Position numbers and translations under genes: made by a program
Shown: in pieces, positions 37,712-46,845 of the stretch
Layout of the letters: each line of letters begins with the position of its first letter
Position numbering within the stretch: the first letter of the stretch is position 1
The notes under the pieces: generated by a model
What the model was told of the DNA's origin: nothing
The model's database searches: none
What the model saw: the letters and a program-made list of their open reading frames with translations, nothing else
Source: Acidovorax soli
Lineage (GTDB): Bacteria > Pseudomonadota > Gammaproteobacteria > Burkholderiales > Burkholderiaceae_C
Direction: 5' to 3'
Length of the DNA stretch: 64,000 nt
Assembly (NCBI RefSeq): GCF_014207955.1
Contig: NZ_JACHLK010000007.1
Span: forward strand, 124,001 to 188,000

Positions 37712-38570
37712 GCCTTCCTTGTTTCCTTCCGTGGGCCGTTTGCTGGTCTATGCGGTGCTGGCCCTGGCCACCGCCTTCTTCCTGCTGCCGCTGTACGCGA
37801 TGCTGGTCACCTCCTTCAAGGATGCCGACGAGATACGCTCCAGTGCGCTGCTGGCCTTGCCGGCGTCGCTCAATCCGGCGGCCTGGGTCACGGCCTGGTC
37901 CAGCGCCTGCACGGGCGTGGACTGCAATGGCCTGCGCCCCTTCTTCTGGAATTCGGTGGCCATGGCCGTGCCGGCCGTGCTGATCTCCACCGTGTGGGGT
38001 GCGATCAATGGCTATGTGCTCAGCCTGTGGAAGTTCCGCGGCAGCGACGTGCTGTTCGGCCTCTTGCTGTTCGGCGTGTTCATGCCCTTCCAGGTGGTGC
38101 TTTTGCCCATGAGCCAGGTGCTGGGCTGGCTCGGCCTGTCGAGCTCTATCACCGGGCTGGTGCTGGTGCACTGCCTGGCAGGCCTGGCGGGCACCACGCT
38201 GTTCTTTCGCAACTACTACGCGGCGATCCCCAAGGAACTGGTGAACGCAGCGCGCATGGATGGGGCCAGCTTCTTCCAGATCTTCTGGCGCATCGTGCTG
38301 CCCATGTCCACCCCCATCATCATGGTCACGCTGATCTGGCAGTTCACCAACATCTGGAACGACTTCCTGTTCGGCGTGGTGTTCTCGGGCACCGACTCCA
38401 AGCCCGTGACCGTGGGGCTCAACAACCTGGCCAACACGTCGAGCAGCGTGAAGGCCTACAACGTGGACATGGCGGCCGCCATCATCGCGGGCCTGCCGAC
38501 CATGGTGATCTATGTGCTTGCAGGCAAGTTTTTCGTGCGTGGGCTGACGGCCGGCGCGGTCAAGGGTTAA
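37701..38570 (+). CDS. Sugar ABC transporter permease, second subunit (MalG/GtsC type)
   Basis: This is an inner-membrane permease of 289 residues with six helices. The EAA loop is VNAARMDGASFFQIFWRIVLP. An early periplasmic loop with a CTGVDC pair could form a disulphide. Its start overlaps the end of the first permease, so the two are translationally coupled. It forms the heterodimeric channel of the sugar importer. Confidence 0.92.
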   Translation: MTAKPSLFPSVGRLLVYAVLALATAFFLLPLYAMLVTSFKDADEIRSSALLALPASLNPAAWVTAWSSACTGVDCNGLRPFFWNSVAMAVPAVLISTVWGAINGYVLSLWKFRGSDVLFGLLLFGVFMPFQVVLLPMSQVLGWLGLSSSITGLVLVHCLAGLAGTTLFFRNYYAAIPKELVNAARMDGASFFQIFWRIVLPMSTPIIMVTLIWQFTNIWNDFLFGVVFSGTDSKPVTVGLNNLANTSSSVKAYNVDMAAAIIAGLPTMVIYVLAGKFFVRGLTAGAVKG

Positions 38571-38585
38571 AGAGGTTTAGCAATC

Positions 38586-39647
38586 ATGGCGTCTTCATTG
38601 GATATCGCGGGCATCAACAAGCGCTTCGGCAAGGGTGACAAGAGCGTGGAGGTGCTGCGCAAGGTGGACATCCAGGTGGCACCGGGCGAGTTCCTGATCC
38701 TCGTGGGCCCTTCGGGCTGCGGCAAGTCCACGCTGCTCAACATCATCGCGGGGCTCGACGAGCCGACCGAAGGCGAGATCCGCATCGCGGGCAAGAACGT
38801 GGTGGGCATGCCCCCGCGCGACCGCGACATCGCCATGGTGTTCCAGAGCTATGCGCTGTACCCCACGCTGAGCGTGGCCGACAACATCGGCTTTGCGCTG
38901 GAGATGCGCAAGATGCCCAAGGCCGAGCGGCAAAAGCGCATCGACGAAGTGGCGGCCATGCTGCAGATCAGCCACCTGCTGGACCGCCGGCCCAGCCAGC
39001 TCTCGGGTGGCCAGCGCCAGCGCGTGGCCATGGGCCGGGCGCTGGCGCGCCAGCCGCAGCTCTTTCTGTTCGACGAGCCGCTGTCCAACCTCGATGCCAA
39101 GCTGCGTGTGGAGATGCGCGCCGAGATCAAGCGCCTGCACCAGGCCAGCGGCATCACCAGCGTGTACGTGACGCACGACCAGGTCGAGGCCATGACCCTG
39201 GGCTCGCGCATCGCCGTCATGAAGGGCGGCGTGGTGCAGCAGCTGGGCACGCCCGACGAGATCTACAACCGCCCGGCCAATACCTACGTGGCGACCTTCA
39301 TCGGCTCGCCCACCATGAACCTGCTGCGCGGCACGCAGGCCGCCGGGCAGTTCGCGGTGCAGGGCGTGTCGCTGGACCTGGCGGCCCCGCAGGCCGCACC
39401 CGAGGTGATGCTGGGCGTGCGCCCCGAGCACCTGGTGATGCAGGACAGCTCGCCCTGGCGCGGTGAGGTCAGTGTGGTCGAGCCCACGGGCCCTGACACC
39501 TATGTGATGGTGGACACCGCCGCCGGCCACATGACGCTGCGCACCGATGCGCAGACCCGCGTGAAGCCCGGCGACCGTGTGGGCCTGGCCGTGGCCCCCG
39601 CACATGCGCACTGGTTCGATACCGGTACGGAACAGCGCATCGCATGA
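38586..39647 (+). CDS. Sugar ABC transporter ATP-binding protein (UgpC/MalK/GtsD type)
   Basis: This is a cytoplasmic ATPase of 353 residues. It has Walker A GPSGCGKST, signature LSGGQRQR, Walker B LFLFDEPLSNLD, switch His in VTHD and a C-terminal TOBE domain with VMLGVRPEHL. It follows the permeases by 15 bases. Glucokinase follows about 195 bases later on the same strand, so transport and phosphorylation are next to each other. Confidence 0.94.
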   Translation: MASSLDIAGINKRFGKGDKSVEVLRKVDIQVAPGEFLILVGPSGCGKSTLLNIIAGLDEPTEGEIRIAGKNVVGMPPRDRDIAMVFQSYALYPTLSVADNIGFALEMRKMPKAERQKRIDEVAAMLQISHLLDRRPSQLSGGQRQRVAMGRALARQPQLFLFDEPLSNLDAKLRVEMRAEIKRLHQASGITSVYVTHDQVEAMTLGSRIAVMKGGVVQQLGTPDEIYNRPANTYVATFIGSPTMNLLRGTQAAGQFAVQGVSLDLAAPQAAPEVMLGVRPEHLVMQDSSPWRGEVSVVEPTGPDTYVMVDTAAGHMTLRTDAQTRVKPGDRVGLAVAPAHAHWFDTGTEQRIA

Positions 39648-39842
39648 GGCCCTGGGCGCAAAGCGCGGGGCGTGCTGCGCCTGCCCCGCGCTTTGGCCTT
39701 GGCGCATGGGGACTTTGACCCGATCACTTTCCGCGTTCTGGGTTAAAAAGCGGACTTCGCTTCGGCCCCGCCCTTTTCATTCAGCCACCATTTTGGGCGA
39801 TGGATCCGCTGGTTCCCAGTGGACACATTGCCCCACCAGCCC

Positions 39843-40814
39843 ATGCCCGCAACACGCCTTCTCGCCGACATTGGCGGCACCAATATCCGCCTGGCCTGGC
39901 AGAACCCGGGCGACGACAGCTTGCACGATACGCGCGTGCTGCAGTGCGCCCAGTACCCCACGGTGGACGATGCCATCCGCACCTACCTGGGCGAGGTGGG
40001 TATCCGGGCGCCGCACGAAGCGGCCTTCGGCATCGCCAACCCCGTGACGGGCGATGCCATCCGCATGACCAACCACAGCTGGAGCTTTTCGCAGAAGGCC
40101 GTGCGCGAGGCCTTCGGTTTTGCGCGGCTGGTGGTGATCAACGACTTCACTGCGCTGGCGCTGGCCCTGCCCCTGCTCACGCCCGACCTGCTGCGCCAGG
40201 TGGGCGGTGGCCAGGCCGTGCCGGGCGAGGCCATTGGCCTTGTGGGTGCGGGCACCGGGCTCGGTGTCTCGGGCCTGGTGTTTCCTCCGCACTCGCCAGC
40301 CGGGGTACCGTTGTCGGGCGAGGGCGGCCACGTCACGCTGGCCGCACAGACCCAGCACGAGTTCGATGTGCTTCAGGTACTGCAGCAGCGCTATGGCCAT
40401 GTGTCGGCCGAGCGCGCGGTGTCGGGCTCGGGCCTGGTGGACCTGTACCACGCCGTGCGCACCGTGGCCAAGGCCGGGGGCACCGAGGTGAACTCGGCGG
40501 CCCAGGTGACCGAGGCAGCCTTGCAGGCCAAGGACCCGCTGGCCCTGCAGGCGCTGGACCTGTTCTGCGGCTTCCTGGGCAATGTGGCGGGCAACCTCGC
40601 GCTCACGCTGGGGGCGCGCGGCGGGGTGTACATCGGCGGCGGCATGGTGCCGCGCCTGGGGGAGTGGTTCGACCAATCGTCCTTCCGCCAGCGCTTCGAG
40701 GGCAAGGGGCGCTTCCAGCCCTATCTGGCGTCCATCCCCTGCTGGATCATCGACCCGAGTGCCACCCCGGCGCTGTACGGCGCCTCGCGCGCCCTCGACA
40801 TCGCAGGCGGCTGA
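39843..40814 (+). CDS. glk: Glucokinase
   Basis: Glucokinase phosphorylates glucose with ATP after ABC uptake. The 323-residue product has the phosphate motif LLADIGGTNIRLAW at the N-terminus, the motif GAGTGLGVSGL and the active-site segment GEGGHVTLA. It is the usual length of the bacterial Glk family (321 in E. coli). I chose the ATG over an in-frame GTG eight codons upstream because it gives the normal N-terminus. A VOC-family gene follows after two bases. Confidence 0.93.
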   Translation: MPATRLLADIGGTNIRLAWQNPGDDSLHDTRVLQCAQYPTVDDAIRTYLGEVGIRAPHEAAFGIANPVTGDAIRMTNHSWSFSQKAVREAFGFARLVVINDFTALALALPLLTPDLLRQVGGGQAVPGEAIGLVGAGTGLGVSGLVFPPHSPAGVPLSGEGGHVTLAAQTQHEFDVLQVLQQRYGHVSAERAVSGSGLVDLYHAVRTVAKAGGTEVNSAAQVTEAALQAKDPLALQALDLFCGFLGNVAGNLALTLGARGGVYIGGGMVPRLGEWFDQSSFRQRFEGKGRFQPYLASIPCWIIDPSATPALYGASRALDIAGG

Positions 40815-40816
40815 GC

Positions 40817-41233
40817 ATGGCCGGCGCGCCACCACCGCTGTCGCTTGCCGGGGTGCACCATGTGGCCCTCATCGGCTCGGACTACGCGCGCTCCAAGCGC
40901 TTCTACACCGAGGTGCTGGGCCTGGCCGTGGTGAACGAGACCTGGCGCGCCGAGCGCCAGTCGTACAAGCTTGACCTGGCGTTGCCCGATGGCACGCAGA
41001 TCGAGCTGTTTTCCTTTCCCGAGGCGCCGCCCCGGCCCTCCTACCCCGAGGCCTGCGGCCTGCGCCACCTGGCGCTGCGCGTGGACGACCTGGAGGCCTG
41101 CCTGCGCACCCTGGCGGTCCATGGGGTGGCGGCCGAGCCGGTGCGTACCGACCCCTTCACAGGCTGCCCCTTCACCTTCATCGCCGACCCGGACGGCCTG
41201 CCCATCGAACTGGTCGGCCCGCTGCCGCAATAG
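40817..41233 (+). CDS. VOC-family (glyoxalase-like) protein, YaeR type
   Basis: This is a small vicinal-oxygen-chelate protein of 138 residues. A single VOC fold spans about 10-135, with metal-ligand candidates H15 (VHHVALIGSDY), E63 (QIELFSF), H83 (LRHLALRVDDL) and E132 (PIELVGP). It resembles YaeR, whose role is not settled. It follows glucokinase by two bases, so it is co-transcribed with it, and a terminator follows. It may deal with a reactive aldehyde or a sugar-derived compound, but that is inference. Confidence 0.87.
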   Translation: MAGAPPPLSLAGVHHVALIGSDYARSKRFYTEVLGLAVVNETWRAERQSYKLDLALPDGTQIELFSFPEAPPRPSYPEACGLRHLALRVDDLEACLRTLAVHGVAAEPVRTDPFTGCPFTFIADPDGLPIELVGPLPQ

Positions 41234-41255
41234 CCCGTTTCCCGACGGAAACGCC

Positions 41256-41287
41256 ATGCCGCCCAGGGACACCTGCGCGGCATTTTT
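41256..41287 (+). terminator. Terminator after glk and the VOC gene
   Basis: ATGCCGC pairs with GCGGCAT and an inner CAGG pairs with CCTG around one mismatch; five T follow. It ends the transcript that covers glucokinase. Confidence 0.75.
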
Positions 41288-41474
41288 CATGCGTGCATTG
41301 TTTTCAAAACTGGAACAGACAGTTCGTGACTGGGTAGTTTTTCTCTGAACACACGAGGCGTACAGTTCAACCCATCGATGAGCCGAACCCGCAAGGCGAC
41401 TCACCGAACCCGGTTTGAAGTTGTTTTCGCTCCGGTTTTTTTGAGACGCTTTTTCTACCCAAAGGACTTTCATC

Positions 41475-41768
41475 ATGAACACGACCGCACGTTTCCTCTC
41501 CATCGCCGCTGTGGCTGCTTTCGCTTCTTTCGGCGCCCACGCTGACGAAGCCGATGCTTCGCAATTCGCCACCAAGTTCGAAACCAACCGCACCCGCGCT
41601 GAAGTGGCCGCTGAAGCCGCCACCGTCGCCCAGACGCGCAGCCTGGAACCCGCTGGTTCCCGCGTGGTGACCTACAAGTCGACGGCTGACCGCGCTGCCG
41701 TGCGTGCCCAGGCCGCTGACGCTGTGCGCACCGGCCAGATCTCTTCCGGCGAGATCGGTGCCCTGTAA
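41475..41768 (+). CDS. DUF4148 small periplasmic protein, copy A
   Basis: This is a 97-residue secreted protein with a signal peptide (cut near GAHA-D at about 23). The mature part has the DUF4148 pattern TRAEVAAEAA and ends SSGEIGAL. The family is widespread in Burkholderiales and its role is unknown. It is about 88 percent identical to the next gene, a recent tandem duplicate. Codon use (GCT, TTC) hints at high expression. An AAAGGA ribosome site precedes the ATG. Confidence 0.85.
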   Translation: MNTTARFLSIAAVAAFASFGAHADEADASQFATKFETNRTRAEVAAEAATVAQTRSLEPAGSRVVTYKSTADRAAVRAQAADAVRTGQISSGEIGAL

Positions 41769-41826
41769 GCACCTGTCTGAACAGACCAGCCCCCTCATTT
41801 TTTTTGAATTCGATCGGAGTATCACC

Positions 41827-42120
41827 ATGAACAAGACCGCACGTTTCCTGTCCATCGCCGCTGTGGCTGCTTTCTCTGCCTTCGGCGCCCACGCTGACGA
41901 GGCCGACTCCTCGCAGTTCGCCCTGAAGTTCGACACGAACCGCACCCGCGCTGAAGTGGCAGCCGAAGCCGCCACCGTGGCCCAGACCCGCAGCATCGAG
42001 CCTGCTGGTTCGCGCGTCGTGACCTACAAGTCCACGGCCGACCGCGCTGCCGTGCGTGCCGCCGCCGCTGAAGCCGTGCGCCTGGGCCAGATCCCTTCGG
42101 GCGAAATCAGCGCCCTGTAA
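41827..42120 (+). CDS. DUF4148 small periplasmic protein, copy B
   Basis: This is the second tandem DUF4148 copy, 97 residues. It differs from copy A at about twelve positions, mostly conservative (for example E36 to D, L57 to I). The same signal peptide and helical repeat region are present. A GGAG ribosome site lies ahead of it, 58 bases after copy A. The pair probably shares one transcript, ending at 42274. The function is unknown. Confidence 0.85.
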   Translation: MNKTARFLSIAAVAAFSAFGAHADEADSSQFALKFDTNRTRAEVAAEAATVAQTRSIEPAGSRVVTYKSTADRAAVRAAAAEAVRLGQIPSGEISAL

Positions 42121-42246
42121 GAACAAGGGCCTTCAAGCAAGGCTCGCCAGTTGCGGGCCTTCCCATGGTGGTGGTGTTTCACGGTCGTGGGCACCGCCAC
42201 CATGTGGAAGTGTTTCCCCTCCTTGCCCCCCCACCGGGCAATTGAC

Positions 42247-42274
42247 AAGGGCTCCCAATGGGAGCCCTTCTTTT
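42247..42274 (+). terminator. Terminator between DUF4148 copy B and zwf
   Basis: AAGGGCTCCC-AAT-GGGAGCCCTT is a 10-bp stem followed by CTTTT on the plus strand. It ends the DUF4148 transcript; zwf converges from the other side. Confidence 0.88.
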
Positions 42275-42333
42275 ATGCGCCAGCGCCGCTCAGGCGCCAC
42301 TGCAGCACGGGCCCGCGCCCGTGCGCGGGGGGA

Positions 42334-43788
42334 TCACACTTCCTCGCTCCAGCAGTAGCCGTCGCGCGCGATCATCGCGCTGGCGGCGCTCGGCCCCCAG
42401 CTGCCGGCGGTGTAGGGCCGCGGGCCCAGCGCATCGTTGCGCCAATGCTGCAGGATGGGCTCCACCCAGCGCCAGGCTTCCTCTTGCTCGTCGCTGCGCA
42501 CGAACAGGTTCAGGCGGCCGGCAATCACGTCGAGCAGCAGGCGTTCGTAGGCGCCCACGCGCTCGGTGCCGAAACGCTGGTCGAAATCGAGGTTCAGGGA
42601 CACCTGTGAGAGCGCGGGCTCGACCTGCTGCTGGGCCGCGCCCTGGGCCATGAGGTGCAGCTCCAGCCCGTCCTTGGGCTGCAGGTTGATCACCAGGCGG
42701 TTGGCCGCGCCGGCCGAGGTGCGGAAGATCGGGTGCGGCACGGGCCGGAAATTGACCACGATGTGCGCATCGCGCCCCGCCAGCCGCTTGCCGGTGCGGA
42801 TGTAGAACGGCACGCCGGCCCAGCGCCAGTTGGAGATCTCGGTGCGCAGCGCGACAAAGGTTTCGGTGGTGCTGCCCGGTGCCACGCCCTTTTCCTGCAG
42901 GTAGCCGGGTACGCTGGCGCCATGCGTCTTGCCGGCCACGTACTGCCCGCGGATCACGTGCTGGCCGATGGTTTCGGTGCTCCAGGGCTTGAGCGATTGC
43001 AGCACCTTGAGCTTCTCGTCGCGGATGGCATTGGCGCTGGCGTTGATGGGGGGCTCCATGCCGATCGCGCACAAGAGCTGCAGGGCATGGTTCTGCACCA
43101 TGTCGCGCAACGCGCCGGTCTGGTCGTAGAAGGCGCCGCGCGTCTCCACACCCAGTTCTTCGGCAATGGTGATCTGGATGTTGGCAATCGTCTCGCGGCG
43201 CCACAGGGGCTCGAACAGCGCATTGCCGAAACGCATGGCCAGCAGGTTCTGCACCGAGGGCTTGCCCAGGTAATGGTCGATGCGAAAGACCTGCTCTTCC
43301 TTGAGCACGCGGCGCAGCGTGTCGTTGATGGCCTGGTTGGAGCGCAGGTCGTGCCCCAGCGGCTTTTCGAGCACCACGCGGGTGTGCGGGCCGTTCAGCC
43401 CCACGGCGGCAATCTGTTCGCAGACATTGGTGAACAGGCTGGGCGCGGTGGCCACATACATCACCACCGACTCGGCATTGCGCTCGTGCAGCATGGCAGC
43501 CAGGCGGGCATAGTCCTGGGTCTGTGACAGGTCCATGCGCAGGTAGTGCAGCAGGGCGCCGAAGCGTTCGAACTCGTCGGGGGTGGGGCGCTTGGCCAGG
43601 TCCACCCCTTCGAAGCGCGACTGGATCAGGCTGCGGTATTGTTCATGGCTGAGCTCGTCGCGGGCCACCGCGATGATGCGGCCCCCCTCGGGCAGCGTTC
43701 CGTGGCGGAACGCCTGGAACAGCGCCGGCATCAGCTTGCGCCAGGCCAAGTCGCCGGTTCCACCAAACAGGACAAGGTCAAAACTCAT
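42334..43788 (-). CDS. zwf: Glucose-6-phosphate 1-dehydrogenase
   Basis: Zwf oxidises glucose-6-phosphate to 6-phosphogluconolactone with NAD(P)+. The 484-residue product has the nucleotide loop GGTGDLAWRKL (9-19) and the substrate site RIDHYLGKP (169-177) with the catalytic His. The length is normal. It starts beside a TGTAATCACGTTACA palindrome and is divergent from pgi, so HexR probably controls it. Together with edd and eda it forms the Entner-Doudoroff route. Confidence 0.96.
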   Translation of the reverse strand: MSFDLVLFGGTGDLAWRKLMPALFQAFRHGTLPEGGRIIAVARDELSHEQYRSLIQSRFEGVDLAKRPTPDEFERFGALLHYLRMDLSQTQDYARLAAMLHERNAESVVMYVATAPSLFTNVCEQIAAVGLNGPHTRVVLEKPLGHDLRSNQAINDTLRRVLKEEQVFRIDHYLGKPSVQNLLAMRFGNALFEPLWRRETIANIQITIAEELGVETRGAFYDQTGALRDMVQNHALQLLCAIGMEPPINASANAIRDEKLKVLQSLKPWSTETIGQHVIRGQYVAGKTHGASVPGYLQEKGVAPGSTTETFVALRTEISNWRWAGVPFYIRTGKRLAGRDAHIVVNFRPVPHPIFRTSAGAANRLVINLQPKDGLELHLMAQGAAQQQVEPALSQVSLNLDFDQRFGTERVGAYERLLLDVIAGRLNLFVRSDEQEEAWRWVEPILQHWRNDALGPRPYTAGSWGPSAASAMIARDGYCWSEEV

Positions 43789-43810
43789 CGGGTCTCCATA
43801 TCGGCATGTT

Positions 43811-43825
43811 TGTAATCGCGTCTGC
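43811..43825. promoter_or_regulatory. HexR half site near the zwf start
   Basis: TGTAATCGCGTCTGC has one intact TGTAATC arm and a degenerate second arm. It lies 23 bases before the zwf start and may assist binding to the full site next to it. Confidence 0.3.
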
Positions 43826-43833
43826 TCTGAAAT

Positions 43834-43848
43834 TGTAATCACGTTACA
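43834..43848. promoter_or_regulatory. HexR operator in the zwf-pgi intergenic region
   Basis: TGTAATCACGTTACA is a near-perfect palindrome (TGTAA-N5-TTACA) that matches the HexR consensus. It is 46 bases before the zwf start, a good place for repression of zwf. Confidence 0.8.
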
Positions 43849-43921
43849 TTGCTTTGTGTAGATCCTCAGGGTGATAGACGTTTGAAACTGTGTCTGCAAC
43901 AAAAAAGTACCAGACAATTTT

Positions 43922-43936
43922 GGTAATCAAGTTACT
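43922..43936. promoter_or_regulatory. HexR-like operator upstream of pgi
   Basis: GGTAATCAAGTTACT fits the TGTAATCNNGTTACA pattern with one mismatch per arm. It is 42 bases before the pgi start, and so could repress pgi separately from the zwf-side site. Confidence 0.65.
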
Positions 43937-43977
43937 ATCTCGCCGTTGTCCCTCTTTCCTCTCCAGGTAGCTTTTCC

Positions 43978-45540
43978 ATGTTCCTCCGCTGTGATCAGAC
44001 CCCGCTGTGGCCCGTTTTGCAGGAATTGTTCGATGCCGGGTTGCACAGCCTCGATCTGCGCCAGGCGTTTGCGCAGGACAGCGGGCGTTTCGGGCACTTC
44101 AGCCAGCAGGCCCCGCATGTGTTTGCCGACCTTTCCAAGAACCTGTGGGACCGGCCGACCGAAGGGCTGCTGCTCGGGCTGGCCCAGGAGTGCGGCCTTG
44201 CGGCCCAGCGCGATGCCATGTTCGCAGGCGAGCCCGTCAACCACACCGAAGGGCGTGCGGTGCTGCACACTTTGCTGCGCCGTCCCCAGGGCATGGCGCT
44301 GCCAGGGGACACGCCCGGCATCGCGAGGAACCTGGCCGAGGTGCACCGCACGCTCGATGCCATGCTGCAATACGCGGAGCAGGTGCGCGGCGACGCCGCG
44401 ATCACCGATGTGGTGAACATCGGTATCGGCGGTTCGGACCTGGGGCCGCACATGGCCGTGCGTGCGCTCGACGCCTTCCGCGCCGCGGGCAAGCGCCTGC
44501 ACTTCGTCTCCAACGTCGACGGGCACGAACTGCATGGCGTGCTGCGGAGCGTGAGGCCCGAGAACACGCTGTTCCTGATCGCTTCCAAGACCTTCACCAC
44601 GGCCGAGACCATGGCCAATGCGCGCTCGGCGCTGGTCTGGTTCGGTGCCGAGGGCGGCCGCGACGTGGCGCGCCACTTCGCGGCGCTCACCACCAATGTC
44701 GAGGCGGCGGGTGCCCTGGGCATCACCACCACCTTTGGCTTCTGGGACTGGGTGGGCGGGCGCTATTCGTTGTGGTCGGCGATCGGCCTGCCGATCGCCA
44801 TCGCCATCGGCGCGGCAGGCTTTCGCGAGCTGCTGGCCGGCGCGCACGCCATGGACGAGCACTTTCGCACGGCGCCGCTGGCGGCCAACCTGCCGGTGCG
44901 CCTGGGTCTGCTCGATGTCTGGTACCGCAATTTCCACGGCTTCACCAGCCGCTGCATCGCGCCCTACCATGCCTCGCTGGGGCGGCTGCCGGCCTACCTG
45001 CAGCAACTCGAGATGGAGAGCAATGGCAAGCGCGTGGGCGCCGACGGCCAGGCACTGCCATACGCCACCTCGCCCGTGCTCTGGGGCGAGCCCGGCACCA
45101 ACGGCCAGCACGCCTTCTTCCAGATGCTGCACCAGGGCACGGACGTGCTGCCGCTGGAGATCATCGCCGTGCGCCAGGCCGCGCACCCGCTGCCCGGCCA
45201 CCAGGACAAGCTGCTCGCCAATGCCCTGGCCCAGGCCCAGGCGCTCATGGTGGGCAAGGCCAGCCCTGAGGACGGCCACCGCCACTTCCCGGGCAACCGG
45301 CCCAGCACCTTTCTGCTGCTCGAAGCGCTCACGCCCGCCTCGCTGGGCGCGTTGATCGCGCTGCAGGAGCACCGCGTCTTCGTGAGCGGCTGCCTGTGGG
45401 GCATCAACAGCTTCGACCAATGGGGTGTGGAGCTGGGCAAGGTGCTGGCGCGCGACCTGGAATCGCGCCTGGCATCGGGCGATGCGGCGGGGCTCGACGG
45501 CTCCACGGCGGGCTTGCTGGCGCGCATGCGCGGCGGCTGA
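43978..45540 (+). CDS. pgi: Glucose-6-phosphate isomerase
   Basis: Pgi interconverts glucose-6-phosphate and fructose-6-phosphate. The 520-residue product has the motifs VNIGIGGSDLGPHMAV, FLIASKTFTTAETM, GGRYSLWSAIGL and the active-site QQLEMESNGKRV. The C-terminal catalytic part is intact, with QWGVELGK near the end. The protein is slightly shorter than the 549-residue E. coli enzyme. It reads away from zwf with HexR-like sites between. An AGE-family gene follows. Confidence 0.96.
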   Translation: MFLRCDQTPLWPVLQELFDAGLHSLDLRQAFAQDSGRFGHFSQQAPHVFADLSKNLWDRPTEGLLLGLAQECGLAAQRDAMFAGEPVNHTEGRAVLHTLLRRPQGMALPGDTPGIARNLAEVHRTLDAMLQYAEQVRGDAAITDVVNIGIGGSDLGPHMAVRALDAFRAAGKRLHFVSNVDGHELHGVLRSVRPENTLFLIASKTFTTAETMANARSALVWFGAEGGRDVARHFAALTTNVEAAGALGITTTFGFWDWVGGRYSLWSAIGLPIAIAIGAAGFRELLAGAHAMDEHFRTAPLAANLPVRLGLLDVWYRNFHGFTSRCIAPYHASLGRLPAYLQQLEMESNGKRVGADGQALPYATSPVLWGEPGTNGQHAFFQMLHQGTDVLPLEIIAVRQAAHPLPGHQDKLLANALAQAQALMVGKASPEDGHRHFPGNRPSTFLLLEALTPASLGALIALQEHRVFVSGCLWGINSFDQWGVELGKVLARDLESRLASGDAAGLDGSTAGLLARMRGG

Positions 45541-45627
45541 GTTGCCGCGCAGCATTCATCGCATTTCACAACGAGGCGCCTTCAGGCGTCCAGGCCGCCC
45601 ACCGCGGCCCAACGAGGAGACACACCC

Positions 45628-46842
45628 ATGACTGCACCGCAGCCGCCCGATTTCCGTTCGCCCAAGTTCCTGCACGCGCACATCCGCCAGACCATGGCGT
45701 TCTACGAGCCCGTGGCCACCGATCCGGGGGGCGGCATGTACCACTTTTTTCTCGACGATGGCACGGTGTATGACGAGCGCACGCGCCACCTGGTGAGCGC
45801 CACGCGCTTCGTCGTCACGCATGCCATTTTGCTCCAGACCACGGGGGAGCAGCGTTACTACGACGGCATGGAGCATGCGCTGAAGTTCCTGCGCACGGCC
45901 TTCCTCGATGCGGCCACCGGCGGCTATGCCTGGCTGATCGACTGGCACGGCGGCCATGCCACCGTGCTTGATGCCACGCGCCATTGCTATGGCATGGCCT
46001 TCGTGATGCTGGCCTATGCCCGCGCGCACGAGGCCGGCATGCCCGAGGCACGCCAGTGGCTGGCCGAGGCCTTCGAGACCGCCGAGCAGCGTTTCTGGCA
46101 ACCGGCCCAGGGCCTCTATGCCGACGAGGCCACGCGCGACTGGGCGCTGTCGGACTACCGTGGCCAGAACGCCAACATGCATGCCTGCGAGGCCATGATC
46201 TCGGCCTTTCGCGCCACGGGCGAGCGCCGCTACATCGAGCGCGCCGAGCAACTCGCGCAAGGCATCTGCCAGCGCCAGGCGGCATTGTCGGGCGGCTGGG
46301 TGTGGGAGCATTTCCGCGCCGACTGGTCGGTCGATTGGGACTACAACCGCCACGACCGGACCAACATCTTTCGCCCCTGGGGCTACCAGGTCGGCCACCA
46401 GACCGAATGGGCCAAGCTGCTGCTGCAGCTCGATGCGCTGGCCCCTGCCGACTGGCACCTGCCCTGCGCGCGCTTTTTGTTCGACGCTGCACTGGACAAG
46501 GGCTGGGATGCCGTGCACGGCGGCATCGTCTATGGCATGGCACCCGACGGCAGCATCTGCGACGATGGCCGCTACCACTGGGTGCAGGCCGAGAGCATGG
46601 CGGCCGCCGCCGTGCTGGCCGTGCGTACGGGCGAGCAGCGTTACTGGGACTGGTACGACCGGATCTGGGCCTACTGCTGGCAGCACTTCGTGGACCACGA
46701 GCACGGCGCCTGGTTCCGCATCCTCGACGGGCACAACCGCAACCACACGCGCGAAAAGAGCAACGCCGGCAAGGTGGACTACCACAACATGGGCGCCTGC
46801 TACGACGTGCTGCTGGCGCTCGGGGCGCAGCGCGCCGCCTGA
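45628..46842 (+). CDS. AGE family epimerase/isomerase (mannose isomerase-like)
   Basis: This is a member of the N-acylglucosamine 2-epimerase (AGE) family, 404 residues with the all-alpha barrel of repeated helices. Conserved segments include HCYGMAFVMLAYA, NANMHACEAMI, FRPWGYQVGHQTEW and KVDYHNMGACYDVL. These hold candidate catalytic His residues. Family members isomerise mannose and fructose or epimerise N-acylglucosamine. Position after pgi suggests a free-sugar isomerase feeding glucokinase or fructose use. The substrate is not certain. It ends three bases from the convergent SMP-30 gene. Confidence 0.88.
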   Translation: MTAPQPPDFRSPKFLHAHIRQTMAFYEPVATDPGGGMYHFFLDDGTVYDERTRHLVSATRFVVTHAILLQTTGEQRYYDGMEHALKFLRTAFLDAATGGYAWLIDWHGGHATVLDATRHCYGMAFVMLAYARAHEAGMPEARQWLAEAFETAEQRFWQPAQGLYADEATRDWALSDYRGQNANMHACEAMISAFRATGERRYIERAEQLAQGICQRQAALSGGWVWEHFRADWSVDWDYNRHDRTNIFRPWGYQVGHQTEWAKLLLQLDALAPADWHLPCARFLFDAALDKGWDAVHGGIVYGMAPDGSICDDGRYHWVQAESMAAAAVLAVRTGEQRYWDWYDRIWAYCWQHFVDHEHGAWFRILDGHNRNHTREKSNAGKVDYHNMGACYDVLLALGAQRAA

Positions 46843-46845
46843 AAA

